Source: Verrucomicrobiota bacterium (GTDB lineage: Bacteria > Verrucomicrobiota > Verrucomicrobiia > Opitutales > Opitutaceae). Taken from it: DNA of 28,390 bases. Below the pieces are notes generated by a model. It saw only the letters and a program-made list of their open reading frames with translations. It had not been told where the DNA came from and ran no database searches. The stretch is from NCBI GenBank assembly GCA_023426435.1, contig JAFAAS010000161.1, positions 1 through 28,390 on the forward strand, written 5' to 3'. How positions within the stretch are numbered: position 1 is the first letter of the stretch; every line of letters starts with the position of its first letter. The translations under genes were made by a program, and so were the position numbers. Below are positions 8,401-16,700 of this stretch, in pieces.

Positions 8401-8974
8401 CCAAGCCGCGAGCTTTGGCTTCTTCTTTAAACGTGCCGTCCCCCTGGTTTATATAAAGGAGATTGGGGGCGGCGTTGCGGCATATATATAGATCGAGCCA
8501 GCCATCGTTGTTGACGTCGACGAAGACGACGCCCTGACGCCAGATGACGGACTTGTCGCCGCCGATGCCCTTGAGCCAGCCCATCAGCGCGGTTTCCTCC
8601 GTGAGTCCGGCTTGAGCGGTGACGTCGGCGAATTTCCAATTACCGAGATTGCGAAAGAGCCGGCCGGGTTTGGTCTTGGTGCTGACGTAGAGATCGACGA
8701 GGCCATCGCCGTCGAAATCGCCGGCGGCGACGCCGGAGCCCATGCCGCCTCCCATGAAAGCGCGGTAGCGGGCGGCCCACATCTGCGGATCGTCGTAAGC
8801 GTTGTCGACGACCAGGCCCGTCGCGGAAGGCGGCAAGGGATGAAAGAGCGTGCGGCCGGGAGATTGGGAAGCCGGTGAGAAAGCGGTGCGTTCGAGCGCG
8901 TTGGCCGCGCGTGCGCTTGGCCACAGCGCGATCAACAAGCCGCAAAGGAGGGGGCGGAAGGGGAAAGAAGGCAT
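5411..8974 (-). CDS. Secreted FG-GAP/VCBS repeat protein with ASPIC/UnbV modules (CRTAC1-like)
   Basis: This 1187-residue exported protein starts with a signal peptide (about residues 1-23, 'LLCGLLIALWPSARA'). Two propeller-like blocks of FG-GAP/VCBS repeats follow (about 75-480 and 640-1080), full of calcium-loop motifs such as DFDGDGLVD, DYDRDGW, DFDNDGW and DIDGDGD. An ASPIC/UnbV domain lies after the first block (about 510-590, 'RNRVQIRLRGTRSNRYG', then 'IQWPSGRTQQF'). A shorter second one ends the protein (about 1100-1187, 'WIQIKLVGPTGNPDAIGARV', then 'VTWPDGHVSRH'). The protein therefore reads as an internal duplication of the CRTAC1-like architecture. Such proteins are presumed surface or periplasmic carbohydrate- or protein-binding factors; no catalytic residues can be named. 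It is the first gene of a two-gene unit with the STT3-like membrane protein and diverges from the TonB-dependent receptor. Confidence 0.9.
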   Translation of the reverse strand: MPSFPFRPLLCGLLIALWPSARAANALERTAFSPASQSPGRTLFHPLPPSATGLVVDNAYDDPQMWAARYRAFMGGGMGSGVAAGDFDGDGLVDLYVSTKTKPGRLFRNLGNWKFADVTAQAGLTEETALMGWLKGIGGDKSVIWRQGVVFVDVNNDGWLDLYICRNAAPNLLYINQGDGTFKEEAKARGLDVNDGSVIGAFSDYDRDGWLDVFILTNQVDGTEPGGRPDRLFRNTGNGHFVEVTAGSGISGPTFGHAAVWFDYNGDGWPDIYVANDFSGPDRLYRNNHNGTFTNVIDSVAPHTPYSSMGADTGDINNDGLVDLLVADMATTTREKDRRGLAASRNDVLATASTVQAAPQYMRNALFLNAGNGVFREAASWAGVDATDWTWSIRFEDFDNDGWTDLHVTNGMVREANNSDLLAEMMRALSDTQRIAAIKRSPPLEEANLAYRNHRGQGFIPVTDEWGLGEVGVSFGAATADFDHDGDLDLVYLNYNGGLSVFRNDVAHRNRVQIRLRGTRSNRYGVDATVRLESSSGTQTQIMTVARGYTSGSEMVAHFGLGEDTKVQRLTIQWPSGRTQQFSDLDANFAYLITEPNESASIDTPTPAPLFRPGSEELGLSISDESRIAFPEKEQAFIPFRTDRRGPGVAVGDIDGDGAVDLFLGATTGSPARILRWNGERYAEQPAAGISRGKVEDGPSLLFDADGNGTRDLLLTKASASAPAWPAAFQPVLYANDGRGTFRATDLLPQLAINVGAVVAADIDGDGDLDLFLGARSVPGRYPETPDSVLLRNDGDRFVDISGGSPGLQRAGLVTSALFRDVDQDGRPDLVLALEWDYVRCFRNTGDGRFVDVTDQIGFASGGRGWWTSLASADFNGDGRPDFAAGNVGLNTTYRASPQHPAVLFYGDFARNGTRLIAEAVHDGDELYPLRPRADLGARLPFILRQYPKNNDFARATMKEVFGEKALASAEARRADNFSSGVFLSQPDGTYRFSPFPRVSQIGPMQGIVAADLDGDGLADVCAVQNTDAAAPRFDGGVGIFLKGRADGSFEALDPLDSGILIPGNSRALAVLSLPGTSRPDLFLTRHGDTSQFLANEAAARWIQIKLVGPTGNPDAIGARVQLVYERQAPTHHEIGLGGGWWTQSAPGLIAAIPTGDSLRTAIVTWPDGHVSRHDSRSDDARWILQR

Positions 8975-9336
8975 GTCAGGGTCGATCTTCGCGCTGGCGC
9001 GCCAATGGAGTGCAGTTCAGAGACCGGCTGCGCGGGGCGGACGCAATGTGTCATTGGGAATAGGACTCTATATGTCTGGAGACATAAGAAGTTTCAGAGG
9101 TGGTTTATAGGGACGCAAAAGCGGCAATATAAATGTCGCAAAACGTCCGTAGACCGTTCGCGCCGGCGGTTGGTATTGTTGCTCTCAACGGAAACCGGAT
9201 TCGTCGCGCGGGCTTGCTCGTGCGGAGAACCCGAAGGCCGAATCCCCAAAATCAGCCGCCGCTGCGACCCGCTTCCCTCCGGAAACGAGCTGCAGGGGCG
9301 TTTCCGAGCATAGGAACTACAAGCACAAATCCCATT
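8975..9336. promoter_or_regulatory. Divergent intergenic region between FG-GAP gene and TonB receptor
   Basis: These 362 bp carry no supported gene and must hold promoters for both flanking genes. For the receptor, TTTATA then an 18-nt gap then TATAAA at 9128-9133 is a weak sigma70-like candidate and would give a leader of about 200 nt. A 16-bp inverted repeat at 9071-9086 lies roughly 40 bp upstream of it. The open frame of the receptor continues upstream to 9133, but that extension reads as non-protein and lacks a signal peptide start. Confidence 0.35.
9071..9086. promoter_or_regulatory. Inverted repeat TATGTCT-GG-AGACATA, candidate operator
   Basis: Two perfect 7-base arms separated by GG lie in the AT-richer centre of the divergent region between the FG-GAP gene and the receptor gene. 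Size and symmetry fit a dimeric regulator site. No regulator can be assigned from sequence alone. Confidence 0.35.
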
Positions 9337-12300
9337 ATGACCAAAAGTCACACCAAGCGATTGAGGCGTGCCCTCAACGCGTTGCTGGCGACGACCGCTG
9401 CGTCGTCGACCGCATGGGCGCAGGCCACGGCTCCTCGTCCGATCGAGGACGACGAGATCGTGGTCCTTTCGCCCTTTGAAGTATCGGCCGAGCAGCAGAG
9501 CAGCGGTTATTCCACCGCTTCGACGCTCGCGGGTAATCGCCTCAACACCGATCTTCGCGATCTCGGCACCTCGCTCTCCGTTTACAACGCGGAGTTCTTG
9601 AGCGACATCGGGGCGACCGACCAACGGTCTCTCCTTCAATATACGCTCGGCACGGAAGTCGGCGGCCTTTTTGGCAATTACTCGGGATCCGGCGGCGGCA
9701 ACGCGCCGAATACCAACGCCAGCCTCAGCCCGCAGTCGACCAATCGCGTGCGCGGTCTCGTCAGCGCGGACAATACGCGCGACCTCTATCTCACGAACAT
9801 TCCGTGGGACGGCTACAACATCGAAGCCGTCGACATCCAGCGCGGGCCGAACGCCATCCTCTTCGGTCAAGGCAGCGCCGGCGGTGTGATCAACACCCGC
9901 ACGAAGCAGGCGAGCTATCGCAACTTCGGCGACTTCTCCGTTCGCGTCGATCAATACGGCAGCCTGCGCGCTTCGCTCGATGTGAATCGCGAGTTGCTTC
10001 CCGACGAGTTCGCCGTGCGCGTCGCGCTGGTTCAGAACGAAGGGAAGTTCAAGCAGGAGCCCGCGTTCGAAAATTTCAACCGGCAGTTCCTTGCGCTGCG
10101 CTATGAGCCCGGCTTCCTGAAGAAAGGCGATGCCCGCACGATCATCAAAGTCTCCGGCGAGCTCGGTTCGTCGACGAGCAATCGTCCGCGCAACATGCCG
10201 CCGATCGATTACATCACGCCCTGGTTCGGCCTCGGCACGCCGACCTACAACCTCGCGTGGTTGAACGATAACAACTGGCAGATTCCGGGCCGCGGCGATG
10301 CGACGCGTCAGGACTCGGCGTCGCCCGCCAATCCGAATCCGAACTTCGAGCCGCTCCTTGGCGGACAAGGCGCGGGTTTCGCCGGATACTTCGGCGGATC
10401 GGTGTTTCAATATAACGGCAATTCGTCGACCCCGCTCGCGGCGATGGCGTTGAATCCCGTGACCTATCTCGGGCTTGGCGCCAACGGCGCTCGCGATGGC
10501 AACATCGCGGGTCTGGCGCCTTCCGGTCCGCGCGGCATGCCCGGTTATCGCGACTATGCGTTCGAGATGCGGTTGCCCTTCGCCTCGCTTGCGAAGGACA
10601 AGTTCATCACCGACACCAGCATCTTCGATTTCTACAACAACCTGCTCGATGGTAATATCAAACGGGAGTGGTATGACTTCCGCACCTTCGACGCCTCGAT
10701 CAGCCAGACGTTCTTCAACGACAAGCTGGGCTTCGAAGTCGGGTATCACGAAGAAACCTACAAGGATGGCAGTTATAATCCGGTGAGCAGCGGCATCTAC
10801 GTGGACGTGCACTCGCGCTGGACGGATGGCACCAACACGCCGGAGAACGGCTGGTATAACGACGGCACGGCCAACGTCGGTGCGGGCCGTCCGTTCGTGA
10901 ACGTGGGCAACAGCGAAAGCCGCGCACGCGCCGATCGCGAGAGCCTGCGGGCCACGGCGTTTGCCACGCACGATTTCGACCAAGGTTCCGGCACGCACTG
11001 GCTGCTGAAGATCCTCGGTCAGCACACCGTGACGGGCATGGTCTCGAAGGACGATTCCTTCCGTTATGGTCAGACGTGGGTGAAGAGCACCTTCACCGGC
11101 GACTACTACAACCACCCGCAATTCCAGGAGATCAAGGACAACAACGGCCGCTTCTGGGCGGATTTCGTGCCGCGGCACGTCGTTTACGTCGGACCGAATC
11201 TGCAGGGCAAGACGCTCGGCCAGGATCTTGGCATCCGCGGTCCGTCCGTGGCGCCGAAGATCGGCAGCACGGCCACGCTGCGTTACTTCGACTCGACTTG
11301 GATTGCGACGGGAGTGAACCCGGCCGATCCGTGGTTCAACCAAGTCACGGCGGGTTTGCCGAGCGGTCCGGTCGCGTCGACGCAGTCGGAAAATCCGGCC
11401 AACTATCGCGGCTGGATCACGCGCGACGTATCGCTGATGACCGACGCCGATCGCAACAACATCGCGGCGCTCACGGAGTCGCAGAGCTGGGATGATCGCT
11501 ACAACAAGGCCGAGGCGATCGTCTGGCAGGGCAACTTCTGGGAGGATTCCATTGTTGCGACCGCCGGATGGCGGCGCGACGAAGTCGGACAAACGTTGAC
11601 CGAATGGAATCGTGAAGAGTCGACCGACGATCCCACGCAGATCGTGCCGCGCGTGTCCACGCTCGGCCCGGTCGAGGAAGATTCCCGCAGCTGGGGCGTC
11701 GTCGCGCATTTCGATCGCCTTCCCTACATCGGCGAGTGGGCGAGGCGCCTGCCGATCAGCATCAGCGCGACCTATAACAAGTCGGAAAACTTCCAGACCG
11801 GCACGATCTATCGCGACTACTTCGGTCAGGAACTCCCGCTGCCCTCCGGCGAAACCGAAGACATGGGCATCGTGCTCGCGACGCGCGACGGCCGGTATAG
11901 CTTCAAGGTGAATCAGTTCGAATCGGCGGTGAAAAACAACCCGTCGAGCGGCCTGCAGTTCTGGAACTACGGCAACAACGTCGGCATCTACGCGTCGGCC
12001 TACCACCAGATCAAATACAACTACGAGACCCGCGGTCAGCCGAACAGCACGCGCTATGGCAATGGCATCGTGAGCGACCTGCCCGTCCCGGGTCCGGGTG
12101 AGCCGGCCACGAAGTGGAACTTCGATTACCAGCCGCTCAACGGTCAGACCCTCGAGCAGGCGGAAGCGCTCGAAGTGGCGGTGATCAATGCGTGGGATCA
12201 GTGGCTCCAGGAAATGGCGCCGCTCCCGCAGATCATGGCCGAAGCCTGGAGCTTCGCGTGGGATGGCACCGACTTCACGGAGACGGCGCTGGCGAACTTC

Positions 12301-12996
12301 CGCTACACGGAAGACCTGCTGGCCGAAGGTTACGAGTTCGAGTTGCACGCCCAGGTCACCGACAACTGGCGCCTGACGCTGAACGCTTCGCGCATCAAGT
12401 CCTACCGCGACAACCTCGGCAACACGCCGGCACCTGGTGGCGGGATGACGCAGGCCGAATACCTGATGGATTTCGACCGGCGTCTGAACGAGACCGCGAT
12501 GGGCGACCTGCGCATCTGGGGTCCCGGTGGCACGGCGAACGCGCGTGAAAACTGGAATGGTTACGCCAACGGCGACTTGAATGCTCGTATCGCCGAGCAG
12601 GGCACCGTGGTGCCGGAAAATCGTCTCTGGCATTTCAACCTGATTACGAACTACGACTTCACCGAAGGAGCGTTGAGAGGGTGGAGCGTGGGCGGCGCGG
12701 CGCGTTATCAGTCTGCGATGACGCTCGCGTATAAGCCGATTCAGCAGCCGACGTATATCGAATACGATCTGAGCGCACCGTATAGAGACGATGCGCAGAT
12801 AGACTTCGACGTGTGGGTCGGTTACCGCCGGAAGATCTGGAACGGCAAGATCGACTGGCACGCCCAGCTGAACATCCAGAATGTCGGCGTGGGCAACGAA
12901 CTGTTGCCCGTCACGGTGCAACCCGACGGCACACCGGCCGCGTGGCGCATCAGACCGGCGCAGCAGATATTCCTGACGAATTCGTTCCGGTTCTAA
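9337..12996 (+). CDS. TonB-dependent outer-membrane receptor
   Basis: This 1219-residue receptor is predicted to take up a ligand across the outer membrane with TonB energy. The ATG at 9337 gives a signal peptide (about residues 1-28, 'ALNALLATTAASSTAWAQ') directly followed by a TonB-box-like stretch ('DDEIVVLSPFEVSAEQ'). A plug domain (about 45-215) contains 'LQYTLGTEVGG' and 'NIEAVDIQRGPNAILFGQG', which ends in the typical 'GGVINTRTK'. The remaining ~1000 residues form the 22-strand barrel, ending in aromatic FRF as expected for outer-membrane insertion. It lacks the carboxypeptidase-regulatory domain of SusC proteins, and no SusD gene lies nearby, matching the Opitutaceae-style receptor family. 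Its placement beside a sensor kinase, XylR-type regulator and arabinoxylan enzymes suggests an oligosaccharide ligand, but this is inference. Confidence 0.95.
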   Translation: MTKSHTKRLRRALNALLATTAASSTAWAQATAPRPIEDDEIVVLSPFEVSAEQQSSGYSTASTLAGNRLNTDLRDLGTSLSVYNAEFLSDIGATDQRSLLQYTLGTEVGGLFGNYSGSGGGNAPNTNASLSPQSTNRVRGLVSADNTRDLYLTNIPWDGYNIEAVDIQRGPNAILFGQGSAGGVINTRTKQASYRNFGDFSVRVDQYGSLRASLDVNRELLPDEFAVRVALVQNEGKFKQEPAFENFNRQFLALRYEPGFLKKGDARTIIKVSGELGSSTSNRPRNMPPIDYITPWFGLGTPTYNLAWLNDNNWQIPGRGDATRQDSASPANPNPNFEPLLGGQGAGFAGYFGGSVFQYNGNSSTPLAAMALNPVTYLGLGANGARDGNIAGLAPSGPRGMPGYRDYAFEMRLPFASLAKDKFITDTSIFDFYNNLLDGNIKREWYDFRTFDASISQTFFNDKLGFEVGYHEETYKDGSYNPVSSGIYVDVHSRWTDGTNTPENGWYNDGTANVGAGRPFVNVGNSESRARADRESLRATAFATHDFDQGSGTHWLLKILGQHTVTGMVSKDDSFRYGQTWVKSTFTGDYYNHPQFQEIKDNNGRFWADFVPRHVVYVGPNLQGKTLGQDLGIRGPSVAPKIGSTATLRYFDSTWIATGVNPADPWFNQVTAGLPSGPVASTQSENPANYRGWITRDVSLMTDADRNNIAALTESQSWDDRYNKAEAIVWQGNFWEDSIVATAGWRRDEVGQTLTEWNREESTDDPTQIVPRVSTLGPVEEDSRSWGVVAHFDRLPYIGEWARRLPISISATYNKSENFQTGTIYRDYFGQELPLPSGETEDMGIVLATRDGRYSFKVNQFESAVKNNPSSGLQFWNYGNNVGIYASAYHQIKYNYETRGQPNSTRYGNGIVSDLPVPGPGEPATKWNFDYQPLNGQTLEQAEALEVAVINAWDQWLQEMAPLPQIMAEAWSFAWDGTDFTETALANFRYTEDLLAEGYEFELHAQVTDNWRLTLNASRIKSYRDNLGNTPAPGGGMTQAEYLMDFDRRLNETAMGDLRIWGPGGTANARENWNGYANGDLNARIAEQGTVVPENRLWHFNLITNYDFTEGALRGWSVGGAARYQSAMTLAYKPIQQPTYIEYDLSAPYRDDAQIDFDVWVGYRRKIWNGKIDWHAQLNIQNVGVGNELLPVTVQPDGTPAAWRIRPAQQIFLTNSFRF

Positions 12997-13019
12997 ACGA
13001 GACGGAACTCAGTGACTTC

Positions 13020-13051
13020 GCGGCCCCGAGAAATCGGGGCCGCTTCTTTTT
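13020..13051 (+). terminator. Intrinsic terminator of the TonB receptor gene
   Basis: GCGGCCCCGA (13020-13029), a GAAA loop, and TCGGGGCCGC (13034-13043) form a perfect 10-bp stem. It is followed by TTCTTTTT. It begins 23 bp after the receptor stop codon. There is no T-tract on the other strand, so it should act only on receptor transcription. Confidence 0.93.
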
Positions 13052-13078
13052 GAGCCCGCCTGCAGAGGCGGCGGAACA

Positions 13079-13103
13079 CGTTGCCAAGCCGAAGCGGGCA
13101 ACG
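13079..13103 (-). terminator. Hairpin after the response-regulator gene, weak terminator candidate
   Basis: Read on the minus strand, CGTTGCC pairs with GGCAACG around an inner GC-TTCG-GC stem-loop, 14 bp after the response-regulator stop. The UUCG loop makes it stable, but no T-run follows, so termination would be weak or factor-assisted. Confidence 0.35.
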
Positions 13104-13117
13104 CGGAGAACGGCGGT

Positions 13118-13756
13118 TCAATCGATATCGATGATGCCGCGTTTCACCGCGGTCACGAGCGCCTGCGTGCGATCGGAGACGCCGAGCTTCGAAAAGATGT
13201 TGGCGACGTGGATCTTCACCGTGCCGACGACGAGTCCGAGTTGGGCGGCGATTTCCTTGTTGCTGAGCCCCTTGGCGAGGAGTTGGAGCACCTCCATCTC
13301 GCGCGGCGAAAGATGGGCGAGCAGGCGTTCGCCAATCCGCGAAGCGATCTGCGGCGGGATATACTGTTCGCCGCGATGCACGGTGCGGATGGCGTCGAGC
13401 AAGCGATCGAGCGCCATTTCTTTCACCACGATACCCGAAGCCCCGGCGCGAATCGCTTGGTAAACTTCTTCGCCGCGCGCGTAGTTGCTGTAAATGAGCA
13501 CGCGGGCCCCGCCGAACTCCTGGCGCAGCGTGCGCACTGTATCCACGCCGGTCATACCATGCATCCGCAAGTCGAGCACGACGACGTCCGGCCGCAGGCG
13601 GCGGTAGGCTTCGACCGCTTCGGCGCCGTCCTCGACGTCGGCGACCACCTCCATGTCGGGAGCGTCGCCGATCGCGGTGATCAGGCCCATGCGGATGGCC
13701 ATGTGATCATCCGCGAGCAAGATCCGGATCTTAGTCGGAGTCGTTTCCTTCTGCAT
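13118..13756 (-). CDS. NarL/LuxR-family response regulator
   Basis: This 212-residue cytoplasmic regulator has a receiver domain (about residues 10-125) with the acidic pair D16-D17, phospho-acceptor D62 in 'VVVLDLRMHG' and the conserved lysine in 'GIVVKEM'. A LuxR-type helix-turn-helix follows (about 148-205, 'LSPREMEVLQLLAKGLSNKE', then 'VGTVKIHVANIFSKL'). Its start lies inside the 3' end of the kinase gene, overlapping by 26 nt, so the two are translationally linked and very likely partners. Its targets are not shown by sequence. The palindrome upstream of the kinase gene, the receptor gene and the enzyme genes are the natural candidates. Confidence 0.95.
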   Translation of the reverse strand: MQKETTPTKIRILLADDHMAIRMGLITAIGDAPDMEVVADVEDGAEAVEAYRRLRPDVVVLDLRMHGMTGVDTVRTLRQEFGGARVLIYSNYARGEEVYQAIRAGASGIVVKEMALDRLLDAIRTVHRGEQYIPPQIASRIGERLLAHLSPREMEVLQLLAKGLSNKEIAAQLGLVVGTVKIHVANIFSKLGVSDRTQALVTAVKRGIIDID

Positions 13757-16700
13757 GATTGAAAGAGGATGAGGGAGTCGGACGGGGCACGACGATGCGC
13801 ACCGAGGTTCCTTGCGCGGGGGCGCTGTCGATGGCGAGCTCGCCGCGGAGTTTTTTGACGCGGTTGCGAATCCCGCGCAAACCCAGATGCCCGGTCTTGC
13901 TCTCGAGCACGGTGGGGGGCGCGAAGCCGATGCCGTCGTCGGAGATCGTCAACGCGATCGACTCGGGTTGGTAGTCGACGTGGATCGTGACTTTTCCGGC
14001 CTTCGCGTGCCGCAGCGCGTTCGTCGTCGCCTCTTGGGCGATGCGCAGAAGGTTGTGATTGATCGTGCGGCCGAGAGGGAAAGGCTGGCCGGAGACGAGC
14101 ACCTCGATCTTGACGGATTCGGAATCCACAAACGCGGTGAGATTGCGCAGCGCATCGGCGAGCTCGTTACCCTCGAGCAGCGGCGATTCCATGTCCCAGA
14201 CGGAGTGCTGCACCTCTTGGCGCGCGTAGGAGACCATGTTGCGAACGACGTTGAGCCGGGATCGCACGTCGCCGCCGACCGCGGGAAGCTTGAGCGTGGT
14301 GTCGAGCTGCAAGATCGCGCCCGTCAGGCCCTGCTGCACGCTGTCGTGGATCTCGTTGGCGAGGCGATCGCGCTCCGCGAGCGTGGCGGCGTTACGCGTT
14401 TCTTCGCTCAATTTTGCCATCGTGTCTTCGAGCTGCCGCGTGCGTTCCTGCACGATTTGTTCGAGCACGCGATTGCGACGACGTTCGATGTAGCTTGACC
14501 AGCGCACCACGCCGAAGAGCACCGCGAGGAAGGCCAATGCGAACACAAGGTGCGCCGGCCACGTGCGATACCACGGCGGAAGGATTTGAAAGTGGACCGC
14601 CGCGACCGTGCCGCCGACCTTGTGTTTTTCCGCCAACCGGACGCGCAACGTATAATCTCCTTCCGCCAAGCCGCGAAAACTCACTTGCGAGCCGGCCATG
14701 GGCGTCCATGGGTCGCGATCCGTGAGCTGATACTCGTAGGTCGGCGAGCGACGGCCGGCATCGCTGCCGGCGAAGAATTGAAACGTGAGACTGTTCCGCT
14801 CGAACGGCAGCGGCAGCAGCGTGCCGGCGGCGGCGGAGCTCGTGAGGAGCTCGGCGCCGGCGGTGTCGATCAACGAAACCAGCGTCGGCCTGAAAACGGG
14901 TTTCGGCTCGGTGGCCCAGCGATGTTCGACGTGGTAGAGCGACTGGCTCGCGATGATCCAGACGTCGTTGCCCGGGAGAATTTGCAGGACGGGATAGCGG
15001 TCGTTGATCAGGTCGAAGCTGCTGGCATCGATTTCGTAGTCGGAGCCGTTCGGCGTGAATTTGACGATGCCATCGTCGTGAGTCGCCCAGAGGGTGCCGG
15101 ATTCGTCCTTTTCGACGCGGGCGATGGAGTAGGGCGATCGTTCGAGGAGGCGTTGGAGCTCCGGGGCTTCGCGCCACGTGTTTTGGTTCTCGTCGAAGAA
15201 ACGTCGTTCGCCGTGTTCGGTGCTGAGCACGACGATTTCGTCGATGGTGCCGATGTTCACCCACGGCCGCGTGGTCCAGGAGGAGTTGGGCACCACGTCG
15301 AGCTGCAGCTTGCCTCCGTTCAGCCAGAGCCGTCCGACTTGTCCGGCCATCTCGATCCAAACCGAGTTTCGAGCGCGATGCACCACCGACGGATACGTTA
15401 CGCCGCGCGTGCGCGGGACCGACTCGGTCCATCGGCCGTCGCGCCATTCGAGCAAGGCGATTTCGGACCGGCCGATTGCGTAGCAATGATCGGCGTCGGG
15501 CATGACCAAGTGCGCCATGTCTTCCACGGCGGCGACGGGGGTGAGGCCACCGTCGGCGTCGATCGCGTAAACGCGGTCGACGCTGCCGACGAGCATGCGC
15601 GGACCGCGCGCGGCGATCGCCCAGGCGCCGCCGTCGGGCTGAAATGGATACAGTTCGAAGTGCGTGGGCGCGCCGGGCGGTCCGTCGAGCGAGCGATACA
15701 ACTTGCCGTCGGAAGCGATGACCACGCGGCCCTGCCAACGCTCGACAATCGGCCAGCCCAACGTGAGTCCCAGCCGCTGTCCGAACGCGCTCAGCGCGCT
15801 GCTATAGAGCACCTTTTCGATGCCGTCCTCGGCCGCGATCCACAGCACGCCGCGCTCGCGATTGGCGATGGCGGTGATGCGATGATACTCGGGCGACGTG
15901 AGCGCGAGAAGCAGTTCGCCGGAGGCGGCGAAGAGATAGAGCCCCTTGCCCGTCACGGCGACCGCGGTGCGGCCATCCACGAGATGATGAATCACGGAAA
16001 CGCGGCCGCCGAATCCGTCGCGCACCTGCGGGCCCCAAGGCTTCACCTGCGGTTCCCATGGCAGCACTTCGCGTCCGTCGAACACCACCAGCCGGCCGTC
16101 GAGCAGCGACAGCAGCGTGCGGTTTTCGTCGAGCGAGGTCGCGAGCTCGACGACGACCTCGTCGAGGTCGGTCGGCGGGGCGGGGCGCAGCGTCCGGGTC
16201 GCGATGTCGACGTATCCAAGTTTCTGATTGAAGGCGGAGATATAAACGGTGTTGCCGATGCGGAACGCGCGCGAGATGCGCGAGTGTTCGTAGAGCTGCG
16301 TCTCCTGTCGGTGGAAATCCCAAAACGCGATGCCGTTCGGGCTGACGAAATACATGCCGTCGTCGGTCGCGATGAGGTCGGCGAACGACGCCGAGCGAAT
16401 CCATTCCGGCGGATCGGGCGGGACGAGCGGAACGGCGTGCAGCCGGCCGTCGGATTTGGTTTCGGCGAAACCCCATGAGGCGCGGGCGCCGTAATACATG
16501 CGGCCGTCGGGTGCGGAGGCGACGTTCGACATCGTGATGCGATCGACGCCGCGCTCGGCGATGTTCGACCACGTGGTGTCGTTGAGAATCGCGTAAACGC
16601 CGTCGTGGATCACGGCGACGCGGCCGAAACGATCGAAGTCGAGCCGCGCTCCCCGCGGGCCGTAGCCGATGTCCTCCAGCGAATAGCGCCGGGTGAAGGG

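Noticed and set aside
6400..8750. Recurring GTCGCCGTCGATGTC-like strings that might suggest a tandem or CRISPR-like repeat
   Set aside because: They encode the D-x-D-G-D-G calcium loops of FG-GAP/VCBS repeats, vary in spacing and sequence, and lie in a coding frame.
9133..9336. 68-codon N-terminal extension of the TonB receptor
   Set aside because: It would bury the signal peptide internally and reads as non-protein; the ATG at 9337 gives a normal exported N-terminus.
9094..12921. A 1275-codon stop-free frame antisense to the TonB receptor
   Set aside because: It mirrors the receptor codon pattern in GC-rich DNA, is arginine/valine/histidine-rich, has no signal peptide or recognisable domain, and the sense gene is unmistakable.
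14550..16478. 642-codon + strand frame opposite the sensor kinase
   Set aside because: Shadow frame of a high-GC gene; no domain or start signal, while the kinase has all expected motifs.
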